Origin: Bremerella sp. JC817 | GTDB taxonomy: Bacteria; Planctomycetota; Planctomycetia; Pirellulales; Pirellulaceae | Direction of reading: 5' to 3' | Assembly: GCF_040718835.1 (NCBI RefSeq) | Contig: NZ_JBFEFG010000281.1 | Span: 1,049,515-1,113,514 of the forward strand | Length of the DNA stretch: 64,000 nucleotides | In this document: positions 47,683 to 57,719 of the stretch, one piece after another | Numbering within the stretch: position 1 is the first letter of the stretch | Layout: every line of letters starts with the position of its first letter | The notes under the pieces: model-generated | Database searches by the model: none | What the model saw: the letters and a program-made list of their open reading frames with translations, nothing else | Told to the model about the DNA's origin: nothing | Position numbers and translations under genes: made by a program

Positions 47683-48648
47683 GTGACCATGACAAATGTA
47701 AGACACCGTTACGGGTTTACCCTTGTGGAACTATTGGTGGTTATCGCCATTATCGGAGTTCTGATCGCGCTACTCTTGCCGGCAGTCCAACAGGCCCGTG
47801 AGGCCGCACGTCGCATTCAATGCTCGAATACCTTGAAGCAGATCGGCATTGCCATTCACAACTATCACGATGTTCATCTTGCCCTTCCACCGGGCCATGT
47901 GATTCAAGCAAACGATCCTGACTGGGGAGGTGCCACGGCCGACACCGACGTTGAGAGTTGGGGATGGGGCGCAATACTCCTCCCATATATCGAACAAGCC
48001 GCACTTTACGAACAGAGTGGACTCGGTCGTGGTACCCTGCTCGAGACCGTCATCGATCCGGTTGCGTTGACTCCTGTCGCGTCATACCGTTGTCCCTCTG
48101 ACACGGCCCCGACGATTGGCGTAGGTCGCTTGTTTTCCGATTGGGCAATCTCTAACTACAAAGCAAGTTACGGACACCGGCATCGAGCAGTTCAAATTGC
48201 TCCCGTCGCGGCCGCTCAAACGGGATGCTTCCTACCGATTGGAAAACCGGGGTCTGCCCAGGGATCGTTGCGTTTGCGTGATGTCACCGACGGTACGTCC
48301 AATACGATTGCCATTGGAGAGGTGGCCTGGAAACGCGGGGAACTATTTCACGAAGCAGCTGTCTGGGCCGGAGCGACACGTGGAAAAGGGGGAAACGTTT
48401 GCAAAGACGTCTATGCTGGTGGGCGCGCCGCGATCAACCACTCGAATAACGTTTCCAATGAGTTGTGCGAAAGCTTCAGCAGCATGCACCCCGGCGGAGC
48501 GCAATTCGTGTTCGCGGATGGATCGGTTCATTTCCTGACAGAGAATATCGACTACGTAACCGATGGTTCCAGCAACGAAAGTGCCGTCGACAGTTCATAC
48601 GAGCGACTACTGTCGCGCAATGACAACCAGGTCGTCGGCAACTACTAA
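47683..48648 (+). CDS. DUF1559 prepilin-like protein
   Basis: The 321-residue protein uses GTG 47683 (AAGGA seven bases upstream); ATG 47689 is the alternative. The leader is [20 protein letters not shown], followed by the block [20 protein letters not shown] and the ending MHPGGAQFVFADGSVHFL. It is the third gene of the sigma/FecR operon (44-bp gap), which suggests that this pseudopilin is made on demand under the ECF sigma factor. Confidence 0.94.
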   Translation: MTMTNVRHRYGFTLVELLVVIAIIGVLIALLLPAVQQAREAARRIQCSNTLKQIGIAIHNYHDVHLALPPGHVIQANDPDWGGATADTDVESWGWGAILLPYIEQAALYEQSGLGRGTLLETVIDPVALTPVASYRCPSDTAPTIGVGRLFSDWAISNYKASYGHRHRAVQIAPVAAAQTGCFLPIGKPGSAQGSLRLRDVTDGTSNTIAIGEVAWKRGELFHEAAVWAGATRGKGGNVCKDVYAGGRAAINHSNNVSNELCESFSSMHPGGAQFVFADGSVHFLTENIDYVTDGSSNESAVDSSYERLLSRNDNQVVGNY

Positions 48649-48727
48649 GCGAGTGAGCTTTTCCTGACGGTCGATCGCGCTTCTCATTCTCCCCTTCTCT
48701 ATCAACACCATTTCATCGGAACACCCC

Positions 48728-49147
48728 ATGCCAACCCGAATAAAGACATTTGCCGCCTACCGTTTTTCGGTGCTTTTCGCGTGTGGCTTCGCATTGATTG
48801 CCGGCTGCCAAAAACATAGTGGTCCGGAACTTGCAACCGTTACCGGCACCGTAACTCTCGATGGCGAACCGCTCAAAGACGCGACCTTACATTTTCAGCC
48901 ATCGTCTGGGAGACCTTCGTATGGCAAGACTGATGACAACGGGAAATACAACATGGGCTACAGCCTGGAACGGCAAGGGGTAGCACTAGGAAAGCACAAA
49001 GTCATCATTCGGACCGTGGTTGAAGACAAGTACGGCAAGATCCTTCGCAAGGAAATGCTTCCGAAAAACTATCACGATCAAACCGATTTAAACGCAGTGG
49101 TCGAGGACAAGGCGAACGTCATTGATTTTGAGCTGAAATCTAAGTAA
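48728..49147 (+). CDS. carboxypeptidase-regulatory-like lipoprotein
   Basis: The 139-residue protein has a lipobox at ALIAGC and a transthyretin-like domain (VTGTVTLDGEPLKDATLHFQ, GVALGKHKVIIRTVVEDKYG). It is the partner of the DUF1559 gene 79 bp upstream, in the sigma-factor operon. The function is unknown. Confidence 0.87.
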   Translation: MPTRIKTFAAYRFSVLFACGFALIAGCQKHSGPELATVTGTVTLDGEPLKDATLHFQPSSGRPSYGKTDDNGKYNMGYSLERQGVALGKHKVIIRTVVEDKYGKILRKEMLPKNYHDQTDLNAVVEDKANVIDFELKSK

Positions 49148-49214
49148 TCAACCGGCAACCGCGGTCGAAACACACCATTGTCAAACTTCTCACCCTCGCC
49201 GATATGAAAGAAGA

Positions 49215-50714
49215 ATGCAGATGAAAGAGAATCGTTCCCAAATCAATCCAAGCCGTCGTGCATTTGTTCAATCATCGGCAATCGGTGCCGTACTCGGCGC
49301 CAAGTCAATCTTGCTAGGTGGTGCTTGGGGTGCGGAACAGGTGACTTCCAACCAAGTACTAACCCAACCAGACTTGCGTAAAGGCGAAGTCTTGCGCACC
49401 CAAGGGGAACTCTCTGAGAAGCAGACTGTTCTCAGAGAGGCCGAACGCACTATCCCCGTAGCTGGAAAGAGCGACGTCCTCGTATGTGGCGCTGGGCCAG
49501 CGGGAATTGGTGCCGCTTTAGCGGCCGCACGTGCCGGGGCAAGTGTGCAACTGATTGAGGTTGCAGGCTGCCTCGGAGGTGTATGGACAGCTGGCCTGCT
49601 TACGAAAATCATCGGAGGCGGCGACAAATCGGGAATCATGGAGGAAATTCTCACCGCCCTCTCCGAGCGGGGAAGCAGCGTTGCCAAGTCAACCGCGGGA
49701 GAAGTCTACGATCCCGAGATCCTCAAGCTATTGTTGGAAGAACTATGCGTCGAAGCCGGAGTGCGCATTCAACTCCACACGCGTCTGGTGGGGACAGTTA
49801 CCGACGGTCAGAAGAGAATCGTGGCCATCATTACCGAATCGAAATCAGGACGACAGGCGTGGGTCGCCAATCGCTACATTGATTGTAGCGGAGACGGCGA
49901 CTTGGCTGCTCAAGCTGGTTGTAACTTCGAAGTAGGATACGACCGCAACTGTGAATGCCAACCCATGTCGATGATGGCCCTCCTGACAGGGATTAACACC
50001 TCGGAAGTTAGAGAATACATCCGCGAAAACGGGGCCGATGCCAAGACTCGATTCTACAAGCTCATGCAAGACGCTGGCATCAACCCTTCGTATCGAGCTC
50101 CTACCCTTCGACATCTTCACAGCGGAATCTATTCGCTCATGACCAATCATGAGTACGGAGTACCGGCTACCGATGCCGGTGCCATTACCGAAGCAACGAT
50201 TCGATCAAGGAAAGAAGTCCATGAAATTGTTCAAGGACTACGAAAGCTGGGAAAGCCTTGGCAAGACCTGGCAGTCGTTGCAACCGCTGAACAGATTGGC
50301 GTTCGTGAAGGTCGGCGGATCCGAGGACGGTATTACATCACCGGGGACGATCTCGTTTCAGGACTTCGTCACGAATCTGCCGTGTGTCGAACAGATTTTG
50401 GTTTCGATGTGCACAATGTCTTTCCCGATGGCTCTAACCCAGCGGACGTGAAGCATTACCGGGCAGCCGGCGTGAAGTCGTACGATATCCCACTTCCCGC
50501 TCTGATGGCCGCAGATGTCGATGGCCTGATGATGGCAGGCCGCTGCATCAGCGGAGACTTTTTTGCCCACTCAAGCTACCGTGTGACCGGCAACGCCGTA
50601 CCCATGGGAGAAGCCGCGGGATTGACGAGTGCCGTGTCGCTTCAGAAGGGAGTCATGCCCCATGAACTAACATGGGCGGAAGTGCAATCGTACAGCCGGG
50701 AGAAAAAGTCGTAG
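49215..50714 (+). CDS. FAD-dependent oxidoreductase with Tat signal
   Basis: The 499-residue protein opens with a Tat-like signal (INPSRRAFVQSSAIGAVLGA). The FAD_oxidored-type dinucleotide fold follows (DVLVCGAGPAGIGAALAAAR, then CLGGVWTAGLLTKIIGG). It continues with YIDCSGDGDLAAQAGC and the C-terminal FAD block PLPALMAADVDGLMMAGRCI. Such proteins are common next to planctomycete surface or polysaccharide genes, and the substrate is unknown. It is the last gene of the ECF-sigma operon. The Tat signal implies export after folding with FAD. Confidence 0.92.
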   Translation: MQMKENRSQINPSRRAFVQSSAIGAVLGAKSILLGGAWGAEQVTSNQVLTQPDLRKGEVLRTQGELSEKQTVLREAERTIPVAGKSDVLVCGAGPAGIGAALAAARAGASVQLIEVAGCLGGVWTAGLLTKIIGGGDKSGIMEEILTALSERGSSVAKSTAGEVYDPEILKLLLEELCVEAGVRIQLHTRLVGTVTDGQKRIVAIITESKSGRQAWVANRYIDCSGDGDLAAQAGCNFEVGYDRNCECQPMSMMALLTGINTSEVREYIRENGADAKTRFYKLMQDAGINPSYRAPTLRHLHSGIYSLMTNHEYGVPATDAGAITEATIRSRKEVHEIVQGLRKLGKPWQDLAVVATAEQIGVREGRRIRGRYYITGDDLVSGLRHESAVCRTDFGFDVHNVFPDGSNPADVKHYRAAGVKSYDIPLPALMAADVDGLMMAGRCISGDFFAHSSYRVTGNAVPMGEAAGLTSAVSLQKGVMPHELTWAEVQSYSREKKS

Positions 50715-51188
50715 CCTGAACTTTCGCCACGGTTAGCTCTATTCCGCGAACGTGATCCCAATCGGGCGGACTACACACTTAATGCTTCCAAGCAAGTCGA
50801 TTAGATTGATAAGACCATCGTCGACTCAACACGCGATCGAAGCGACAACACGTGACCCGCCCCGGTCAGAACCCTAAGAGTAAGAGTTCTCTGATCGGGA
50901 ATTATTGGTATCGGATGCAAGGGAAACGGTCGAGCGAATCCGTATCGCATTCAGGCGAGGCCTGAGAGAACTGATCCCTTTTCTGAATTGTGAAGGGATG
51001 GTTTTGCGTTTCCAACAGAAACGTGTGCGAGCTGAGTGCTCGCTCAACTGATATCATAAGTGTCATTTAGTCATTGAGAACTGAACTGGATTATCATTTA
51101 GGCTGCCAGAGACACTGGCCGCGACCCGCCCCGTTCGATCGCGTCCATTCGGTAAATTAGTTGTTGCGTCTGTGACCTTAGAAACGAA
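50715..51188. other. 474-bp gap; hairpins and a repeated GACCCGCCCCG motif
   Basis: ATCCCTT (50974-50980) and AAGGGAT (50993-50999) could form a weak terminator followed by GTTTTG. CGACCCGCCCCG-like sequence occurs near 50857 and 51121. The part next to 51188 may be the heavily decayed body of the IS whose left end is at 51189-51327. No gene is visible. Confidence 0.3.
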
Positions 51189-51327
51189 CGGTTTCATCAT
51201 TTGCCACTACTCATCGGTGAGCAGCAATTCACGTTTGCCCGCCATCAAAGGACTCCTTTCGATGGTAGGTATGACTCAAATCGTGACCTCCGCAAGCTTA
51301 TAACGTCGGGGTCTTGAATCAGCCTCG
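51189..51327 (-). mobile_element. decayed left end of an insertion sequence (same element as at 63863)
   Basis: Read on the minus strand, 51327-51189 matches the plus-strand sequence from 63863 almost base for base: the terminal GAGGCTGATTCAAGACCCCG, GACGTTATAAGCTTGCG, ACCTACCATCGAAAGGAGTC. The first codons of the transposase follow (MAGKRELLLTDE, stop, WQMMKP, compared with MAGKREVLLTDEQWKMVKP). The in-frame TAG (51207-51209) and the loss of similarity after 51189 show that this copy is dead. Confidence 0.85.
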
Positions 51328-51357
51328 AGATCGTGAATGATTGCGGACACCGAACCG

Positions 51358-51621
51358 ATGACAAATTCTCAATGTTCAAACTGTACGCCGTTCATGTCGC
51401 CAATAACTTTCTCCCCTAAAGATGCGGAGAAATGCAAAGCGTTCCATGAGCAACTGTGCTTGGCAGTTGCCCAAGGCCACATGGATATCGAATACGGTGA
51501 TCTACAGTGGTCCGACTACCTCGACTGCGGCCTGCGATGTAATGGCTGTGGTCAGCGATTTCGGCTTGAGCTAGAAGTGTATCACGGTATCGGGGGCGCA
51601 TGGCATCTAGTCCGATCATGA
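51358..51621 (+). CDS. small Cys-containing protein of unknown function
   Basis: The protein has 87 residues from ATG 51358 (GTG-type start at 51337 possible). It is acidic and helical in the middle (SPKDAEKCKAFHEQLCLAVA) with C-terminal DCGLRCNGCGQRFRLELEVY. The paired cysteines could bind metal. It begins about 30 bp beyond the IS remnant boundary. No family is recognised. Confidence 0.5.
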   Translation: MTNSQCSNCTPFMSPITFSPKDAEKCKAFHEQLCLAVAQGHMDIEYGDLQWSDYLDCGLRCNGCGQRFRLELEVYHGIGGAWHLVRS

Positions 51622-51933
51622 GTCGCTACTACTGGCGTGACATTTAGAGTGTGACCGCCGTCGAGGCCTAGAACGCCTGCGTTGTTAGGTGCTTCCGGCA
51701 CGAACACATCGTCTATTATCAAATTGGCTGCAGGGATTCCTCCACCACTCTGCCAATTGAAATGGCTCCATCAAAGATAAACAAGGAAGTCAGTTCTCTG
51801 ACGACCCTACGATCTTCGATTGGTGAGAAAAAGCAAGGTCAGGCAAATGGGAACAATCCACAAATCCCACTCTCAAGATGCCAATTTGAATCTCGCGACT
51901 TAGGATCCACGAAGCCTCGATTGTCTCACAGCT
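51622..51933. other. 312-bp gap, no gene seen
   Basis: The only structure noted is the short inverted repeat CCTAGAACGC/GCGTTGTTAGG near 51670-51693. An open frame at 51762-51983 has no protein-like pattern and runs into the regulator gene antisense. Confidence 0.3.
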
Positions 51934-52332
51934 TCAGGCTTCTTCGTCCGTCGTTTCGGCCAGCAGTTCCAAAAGATCGTTGATGGACCGATGTGCCTCA
52001 ATAGGGTGTCGCAGAGGTCGGTCACCAATGATTGCATAGTGATTCTGTCGCCCGACTTTCTCCCGACGAATTACGCCACCTTCTTCCAGGTCCGCAATGA
52101 TTCTCTGGACGGCACGTTCGGTGATTCCAACCTGCAGGGCGACTTCACGAAGCACCATACTTGAATTCCGCGATAAAAGAATCAAGACGTGCGAGTGATT
52201 CGTCAGGAACGTCCATCGCGAGAAAACACCTTTGTCCGGGGCTGTCTCGATTGGTGTACCACGACGCGGGCGAGGCGTTTTGCCTGCTGCGGGTGGTTTC
52301 GAGGGATTTTTTTTTCTGGAAGGGGCCGCCAT
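51934..52332 (-). CDS. winged-helix (MarR/ArsR-like) transcriptional regulator
   Basis: The protein has 132 residues from ATG 52332. A basic Pro/Lys-rich head ([20 protein letters not shown]) is followed by a winged helix: [40 protein letters not shown] (recognition helix) and [18 protein letters not shown] (wing). A short helical tail comes last. It is divergent from dabB with 262 bp between, so control of the dab-cys operon is likely. A 16-bp palindrome at 52519 is the obvious operator candidate. Confidence 0.87.
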   Translation of the reverse strand: MAAPSRKKNPSKPPAAGKTPRPRRGTPIETAPDKGVFSRWTFLTNHSHVLILLSRNSSMVLREVALQVGITERAVQRIIADLEEGGVIRREKVGRQNHYAIIGDRPLRHPIEAHRSINDLLELLAETTDEEA

Positions 52333-52424
52333 CCGACTACTTTCACAAGAGAAGATCCAGACCGAGGCATCCACTGCCTAAAGCCTGACGATTCAACGAC
52401 TTATCTTACAAGCCGATTCGTGCT

Positions 52425-52453
52425 TTGACAATCATGAATTGCCGGTCGTATCT
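52425..52453 (+). promoter_or_regulatory. candidate promoter for the dab-cys operon
   Basis: TTGACA (52425-52430), a 17-bp spacer, then GTATCT (52448-52453): a perfect -35 with a weak -10. It points toward dabB in the divergent regulator-dabB gap. Confidence 0.35.
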
Positions 52454-52518
52454 CGTTTGCCTCTGGATTCCTTCAAGCGTTCTGGACGAATCTGCCGAAT
52501 TCTAGCGACATGCAATTG

Positions 52519-52534
52519 ACGACATATTTGTCGT
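52519..52534. promoter_or_regulatory. palindromic operator candidate upstream of dabB
   Basis: ACGACATATTTGTCGT has 6-bp arms (ACGACA/TGTCGT) around TATT, 60 bp upstream of the dabB ATG. A half-copy, GCGACATGCAA, lies at 52505-52515. The size and symmetry suit a dimeric winged-helix protein such as the one encoded divergently. Confidence 0.45.
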
Positions 52535-52594
52535 GCTTTAAACTTCGCACATTGCTATCACTGGTAGTTCCTGAATAAGGGAGAGAGTGTCTCG

Positions 52595-54184
52595 ATGTCG
52601 CTTTTAGCCATGCTCATATGTGTCGCTCCGTTTTGTCTGGCGTTTGCACTCGTCATCCCTTCTGCATGGGCAAACCATCACGCCGATTTAATGCGTCGTT
52701 TGTGTCAAGCCTCGGTCGCAGGCGTCGGTGCTTTTCTGATGCTGGCTTCGCTCGGGCTCCTCTTCCAAAGCAACATTACTGGTAGTTGGTCTCTGACGGG
52801 CAGCCACGGGCCGTTGAGAATTAGCGTCTATTACGATGTTATTTCGGCACTGATGGCACTTTTGATCGGTTACATCGGCTGGATCATCTCGCGGTTTTCA
52901 GGCAGCTATCTCGATAGAGATTCGCGGGCGGGGCAATTCGACAAGTGGCTGATGGTCTGCCTTGGGGCAATTCTGGGATTAGTAGTTAGTGGCAACCTAA
53001 TTCAATTGTTTGTCTTCTGGATACTGACGACCTTTGCTCTGCATCAACTCCTGATGCATAACGCGGATCGCCCCTGGGCGGTTTGGACGGCACGGAAGAA
53101 GTTTCTCATTAGCCGACTGGGGGATGTGTTTCTCGGAATCGCAATTTATCTGGTGTACCAGGTTTGGGGGACCGGCGAACTCAGTGAACTCCTCGCCAAG
53201 TTCAAAGAAGGTGCCCCAGCATTGTTCGACGACTCGCGTGTCGGAGTCATCTGCATATTGTTGGTTTTGAGTGCCCTAACCAAATCGGCTCAATTTCCCT
53301 TCCATAGCTGGTTGCCAGACACCCTAGAAACGCCAACGCCTGTGTCCGCCTTGATGCACGCTGGCATTATCAATGGAGGTGGGTTTCTCCTAATTCGACT
53401 CAGTCCTCTGGTTTCGCAATCGAGCGCTGCACTTGCACTCTGCACGATTATTGGCGGCGTGACTTGCTTACTCGGCGGCATAATCATGTCCACGCAGTCC
53501 AGCATCAAGAGAAAACTAGCCTACAGCACGATGTCGCAAATGGGCTTCATGATGATGCAGTGTGGGCTCGGCGCATTTTCGATTGCCTTAATCCACATCA
53601 TTTCTCACTCGCTCTACAAGTCTCACGCTTTCCTTCGATCGGGCAGTGCCGTGACGGCCCCTGGATTAAGCCATTCTCCAATTAGCTGGCAGAAACGCCT
53701 GTTAACCACCGGTGTTGGTCTAGTCTCGGCATCGATCATCATCGTGATGGTGGCATTCCTAATGGGAGTGGATGGAACTCCTTCGATGGCTGAAATGCTG
53801 CTCGGCCTGGTCACGCTTGTTGCCCTGACCCACTTGATTTCCGAGGCGATCAGCAGCGGTTCACCCAGGCTAGCTCTGATAGGAATGACCGCATCCACGC
53901 TCATCGTGGCCATCTATTTTCTTAGTCATGCAGCACTTGATGGGTTAACGAGAGACGTCTTAGCCCACGACTCAGTCGGGACAAGCCTCAGTAGTCAGAT
54001 TGTCATCGGAATCGTCGCTATCGGCTTTGTGTCTCTTGGCATTATTGAAATCGCGAAGGATCACTTGGCAAACTCGCGGATTCTACAGCTTCTCTATGTG
54101 CATGCCGTGAATGGTTTTTACTTCGATATCGCAGCGCGGCGACTTACGGCCCTACTTTGGGCTCGGTCTGCTCCCACGCCATAG
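52595..54184 (+). CDS. dabB: DAB inorganic carbon accumulator, membrane subunit (NuoL-like)
   Basis: The 529-residue multi-helix protein belongs to the proton-conducting antiporter superfamily (NuoL/MrpA-like). The core motif is present: LTKSAQFPFHSWLPDTLETP followed by TPVSALMHAGIINGGGFLLI, with the Lys and His used in proton transfer. KRKLAYSTMSQMGFMMMQCG is also typical. Length fits DabB rather than complex I NuoL (over 600). In characterised DAB systems DabB couples cation (probably proton) flow to CO2 hydration by DabA at the inner membrane. It is the first gene of the operon and is followed at 45 bp by dabA. Confidence 0.93.
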   Translation: MSLLAMLICVAPFCLAFALVIPSAWANHHADLMRRLCQASVAGVGAFLMLASLGLLFQSNITGSWSLTGSHGPLRISVYYDVISALMALLIGYIGWIISRFSGSYLDRDSRAGQFDKWLMVCLGAILGLVVSGNLIQLFVFWILTTFALHQLLMHNADRPWAVWTARKKFLISRLGDVFLGIAIYLVYQVWGTGELSELLAKFKEGAPALFDDSRVGVICILLVLSALTKSAQFPFHSWLPDTLETPTPVSALMHAGIINGGGFLLIRLSPLVSQSSAALALCTIIGGVTCLLGGIIMSTQSSIKRKLAYSTMSQMGFMMMQCGLGAFSIALIHIISHSLYKSHAFLRSGSAVTAPGLSHSPISWQKRLLTTGVGLVSASIIIVMVAFLMGVDGTPSMAEMLLGLVTLVALTHLISEAISSGSPRLALIGMTASTLIVAIYFLSHAALDGLTRDVLAHDSVGTSLSSQIVIGIVAIGFVSLGIIEIAKDHLANSRILQLLYVHAVNGFYFDIAARRLTALLWARSAPTP

Positions 54185-54228
54185 GTTCCCACTTAATTCG
54201 CAAACCAAGACTCTTGGAGGTTTCCCAG

Positions 54229-56748
54229 ATGGTCGTCGCCCTCGATTCATCAAACGTAGTCGGCAAGGAAAGATCTATGTCTGATGATCTTTTGTCATCC
54301 GAATTCAATCGTGTCATGAAGCGACTCCAGGAAACGGTTCCCCCTTCCTGGCCTCTAAAGGACTTTGTCGCAGTCAACCCCTTTCTAGGTTTCACCGGAA
54401 AGACATTCCTGGAAACAGACGCACTTCTGAAGCAAGTCTGCGATGTTGATCTACTTCCTCCGCTGAGTTATTTCCGCACACTCCATCGGGAGAGTCGACT
54501 GTCGATCGATCAAATCAGTCAAGGATACGACGAAATCAGTCGAGACCATCCTGATCTTTTAAAAGGGACGCCATTAGATGAGGTGGTAGCTTGGCTACAT
54601 CAGAATGATCAGCCGCAGCCAGTTGAGCGGAGGACTGTTTGGACCATGGCCGAAGCACTGGACCAAACCGATGGCGGAGAACGGAAGAACCAAATCCTTA
54701 ACGATATCACACGCTGTTTGTCGGGGTATTTCGATGATGGCGAAGCATTCTGGCCGATGCCCTGGCGAAACCAATCGCCATTCCCGGCCTGGAAGCAAAT
54801 GAACTCGATCAGCCACCGGATGGACTTTCTCGGCATGCGAGGCTTTCGGGAATTTGTGCAACGCCTCCCGGACGACGCAGAAAAAGCCCTTCTGCAAATG
54901 CTTTCGATAATATCCCTCCCCAAGCATTTGTGGTTTGCTTTCTGCCTGGCACAGCTTAGCTCGGTCGCTGGATGGGCGTCTTATGTTAAGAATAATTCAA
55001 AGTCAGGAGAAAGTTGCTTGCCGGAACTTCTGGCGATTCGATTGGCATACGATGCGTTTCTCATCCAGAGTTCCGACCGCGTATCGACAATCTGTTTTCA
55101 CCAAGATTTGTGGAGCGGCAAACGAACTCTCGAAGCTCTGGCGATACCGGATCCAATGGATGTCATTCGCTATGTGCTTCAGATTGCTTGCGAGACGAGT
55201 TTTCGCCATGGGCTTACGTCTCAGCTTTCGCGACCGCAGAAGAAGTCACCGACAACGGTGGAACCATTAGCACAGCTTGTCTTTTGTATCGACGTTCGAT
55301 CTGAGCCTATCCGACGCCAACTGGAACTCGTCAGCGAACGAATGGAAACACTCGGCTTTGCAGGCTTTTTTGGGATGCCGCTGAAGAACATCCCCTCGCC
55401 CGGCACTGAGGGAAGTTCTCATTGCCCAGTGCTCCTGGAACCAGCTTTCCAGGTTGAATGGGAGAAGTCATCGAAAGGCGCCCCCCATGATCAGGATCGG
55501 GATTCGCAAGTCAAAGAAGAGACGTGGCAGAAAGTCTTTCATTCTTTCCGATCCAATCCGGTATCGAGCCTCACGTTTGTCGAAACGCTCGGATGGTTGT
55601 CAGCGGGGAAACTGCTGTTCGACTCGCTGGGATGGGTTCGTTCGCGGTTTGGTGCTTTCCTTGAACCCGCCGATCCACAACTTCTTTCAAGCCCAGGCAA
55701 ATCTGGAGGATACCGGACTTGTTTGACCGTCGAGCAACAGGTCGACTTTTGCCAAGGGTTTCTGTCAAACCTTGGGCTGACGGAACGCTTTGCACGATTC
55801 GTGGTCGTCTGCGGTCATGCCTCGGATGTTCAGAATAGCCTCTTTCAAGCAGGACTCGACTGCGGAGCTTGTGGCGGACATTCGGGCGAACCGAACGCTC
55901 GAGTTGCTTGTGCGATGCTGAATAACCAAGAGGTGCGAAATGGTCTTTCAGAACGGGGGATCTCGGTACCGGAGTCAACTTGGTTCGTGCCTGCGGTGCA
56001 TAACACCACGACAGAAAGCATTGTTTTGCCTGAAATAGGCGCGATACCAATTATCTTCCAAAAAGAGTTTCACGAACTGACCTCAGCTTGTCACGCTGCA
56101 AGTCTCAATTGTGCGGCGAGCCGATCTTCTCGATTTCCAGCCGAGGTCAATCGAGACTTGTCGCGCAAGAGTCGAAATTGGGGGGACGTCAGACCGGACT
56201 GGGGGCTAGTAGGCAATGCGGCTTTTGTCGTCGCGCCGCGATCCCGGACGCGCGACTTGGACCTGGGAGGACGAGTGTTCCTTCACAGCTATGATCCGAC
56301 CAAGGATGTTTCGGGAAAGATTCTGGAGTCGATCATGACCGCACCCATGATCGTTACCAGTTGGATCAATTTGCAGTACTTTGCTTCCACCATAGATAAC
56401 CGGAAATACGGCAGTGGCGATAAGCTGCTTCACAATGCGGTGGGCAAGTTTGGCGTGCTGGAAGGCAACGGTGGTGACCTGCGAACGGGACTACCCATGC
56501 AGTCCATTCATAACGGAGAAAGCTGGCAGCATCAGCCGTTGAAGCTTCTTGTTGTCATCGAATCTCCACGGGATCGGATCGAGACAATTATCGAGAAGCA
56601 TCCGAATGTCCATGATCTTGTCTCACACGGTTGGATTTCGTTGGTGGTGCTTGAGCATAACCAATTCTTCCGCTGGGGATGTGATAGCTGGGACTTATAC
56701 GAAGCAGAGGGCTCCAGCATGCCGGTCTATCAAGGCGTTTCGCAATAG
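54229..56748 (+). CDS. dabA: DAB inorganic carbon accumulator, zinc subunit (DUF2309/UPF0753)
   Basis: ATG 54229 has GGAGG about ten bases upstream and gives 839 residues. Family hallmarks are [18 protein letters not shown] near residue 35, [15 protein letters not shown] (Cys353, Asp355, Arg357), [13 protein letters not shown] (His530) and [20 protein letters not shown] (Cys545). The spacing matches the zinc ligands described for Halothiobacillus DabA (Cys351, Asp353, His524, Cys539), so the beta-carbonic-anhydrase-like site is intact. It should hydrate CO2 to bicarbonate vectorially with DabB on the inner face of the membrane. Confidence 0.94.
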   Translation: MVVALDSSNVVGKERSMSDDLLSSEFNRVMKRLQETVPPSWPLKDFVAVNPFLGFTGKTFLETDALLKQVCDVDLLPPLSYFRTLHRESRLSIDQISQGYDEISRDHPDLLKGTPLDEVVAWLHQNDQPQPVERRTVWTMAEALDQTDGGERKNQILNDITRCLSGYFDDGEAFWPMPWRNQSPFPAWKQMNSISHRMDFLGMRGFREFVQRLPDDAEKALLQMLSIISLPKHLWFAFCLAQLSSVAGWASYVKNNSKSGESCLPELLAIRLAYDAFLIQSSDRVSTICFHQDLWSGKRTLEALAIPDPMDVIRYVLQIACETSFRHGLTSQLSRPQKKSPTTVEPLAQLVFCIDVRSEPIRRQLELVSERMETLGFAGFFGMPLKNIPSPGTEGSSHCPVLLEPAFQVEWEKSSKGAPHDQDRDSQVKEETWQKVFHSFRSNPVSSLTFVETLGWLSAGKLLFDSLGWVRSRFGAFLEPADPQLLSSPGKSGGYRTCLTVEQQVDFCQGFLSNLGLTERFARFVVVCGHASDVQNSLFQAGLDCGACGGHSGEPNARVACAMLNNQEVRNGLSERGISVPESTWFVPAVHNTTTESIVLPEIGAIPIIFQKEFHELTSACHAASLNCAASRSSRFPAEVNRDLSRKSRNWGDVRPDWGLVGNAAFVVAPRSRTRDLDLGGRVFLHSYDPTKDVSGKILESIMTAPMIVTSWINLQYFASTIDNRKYGSGDKLLHNAVGKFGVLEGNGGDLRTGLPMQSIHNGESWQHQPLKLLVVIESPRDRIETIIEKHPNVHDLVSHGWISLVVLEHNQFFRWGCDSWDLYEAEGSSMPVYQGVSQ

Positions 56749-56765
56749 GAATGAGGGAACATCCA

Positions 56766-57719
56766 ATGACTATTCAAGAATCACACGTGTCCGAACAGCA
56801 GAACGAAATTGAAAGTCCGAGCTTCGCGCATCTAAGAATGCTGGAGGAAGAAAGCATCTATGTCCTGCGCGAGGTGGCCGAATCGTTTGAGAATCCAGTT
56901 CTCCTCTATTCCATTGGGAAGGACTCTAGCGTTCTGCTACACCTGGCTCGAAAGGCGTTTTATCCCGAGAAACCACCCTTTCCGCTACTTCATATTGATT
57001 CGACCTGGGAATTCCGCGAGATGATCGAGTTCCGAGAGAACTATGTCCGTCGCGAACTTGGATTGGATGTCCTCGTGGAGATTAATCAAGAAGGGGCCCA
57101 ACGAGGCGTCAATCCTTTCGACTTCCCCAGCACGGTTTACACCGACGTGATGCGGACACAGCCACTGAAAAATGCTCTGACGCGCTACCGCTTCGATGCG
57201 GCCATCGGTGGAGGACGTCGCGAAGAAGAAAAGTCTCGGGCGAAGGAACGCGTGTTCTCTTTTCGGGACAAACATCATCGATGGGATCCACGCAATCAAC
57301 GACCAGAGCTTTGGCGTCTGTACAACACGCATGTCCATCGTGGCGAAAGCATGCGTGTTTTCCCCCTTTCCGATTGGACCGAGGAAGAAGTCTGGCAGTA
57401 CATCTGGTTGGAAAACATTCCGCTTGTTCCACTCTACTTTTCCCAGCATCGTCCTATCGTCCGTCGTGATGGCAACTTAATCATGGTCGACGACGAGCGA
57501 ATGCCTCTGCTGGCAGGAGAAAACCCCGAATTGATGGAAGTAAGATTTCGGACCCTAGGCTGCTATCCGGTCACCGGTGCTATTGAGTCTAAGTCTCGCA
57601 CCGTCGAGCACATTATCCAGGAATTGCAGTCGACTCGTATCTCTGAGAGAGCCGGCCGGGCGAGCGATAAGGATGAAGAAGCAGCCATGGAACGTAAGAA
57701 GCGACAAGGATATTTCTAA
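56766..57719 (+). CDS. cysD: sulfate adenylyltransferase subunit 2 (ATP sulfurylase, CysD)
   Basis: The protein has 317 residues from ATG 56766 (56751 possible). It is near-colinear with E. coli Cys[21 protein letters not shown] (PP-loop SGKDS-like motif), [60 protein letters not shown] and the end [10 protein letters not shown]. It is the catalytic subunit forming adenylyl sulfate from ATP and sulfate, driven by GTP hydrolysis in CysN. It starts 17 bp after dabA, so it belongs to the same operon. Its stop overlaps the cysN start (TAATG). Confidence 0.96.
   Translation: MTIQESHVSEQQNEIESPSFAHLRMLEEESIYVLREVAESFENPVLLYSIGKDSSVLLHLARKAFYPEKPPFPLLHIDSTWEFREMIEFRENYVRRELGLDVLVEINQEGAQRGVNPFDFPSTVYTDVMRTQPLKNALTRYRFDAAIGGGRREEEKSRAKERVFSFRDKHHRWDPRNQRPELWRLYNTHVHRGESMRVFPLSDWTEEEVWQYIWLENIPLVPLYFSQHRPIVRRDGNLIMVDDERMPLLAGENPELMEVRFRTLGCYPVTGAIESKSRTVEHIIQELQSTRISERAGRASDKDEEAAMERKKRQGYF

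Noticed and set aside
50840..51140. Repeated GACCCGCCCCG as a possible second mobile-element border
   Set aside because: Two short copies without further flanking similarity. Not enough to define an element.
51660..51700. GTTAGGT, a textbook attC core, after the 51358 ORF
   Set aside because: No partner box or long palindrome is present. The local inverted repeat is only about 9 bp.
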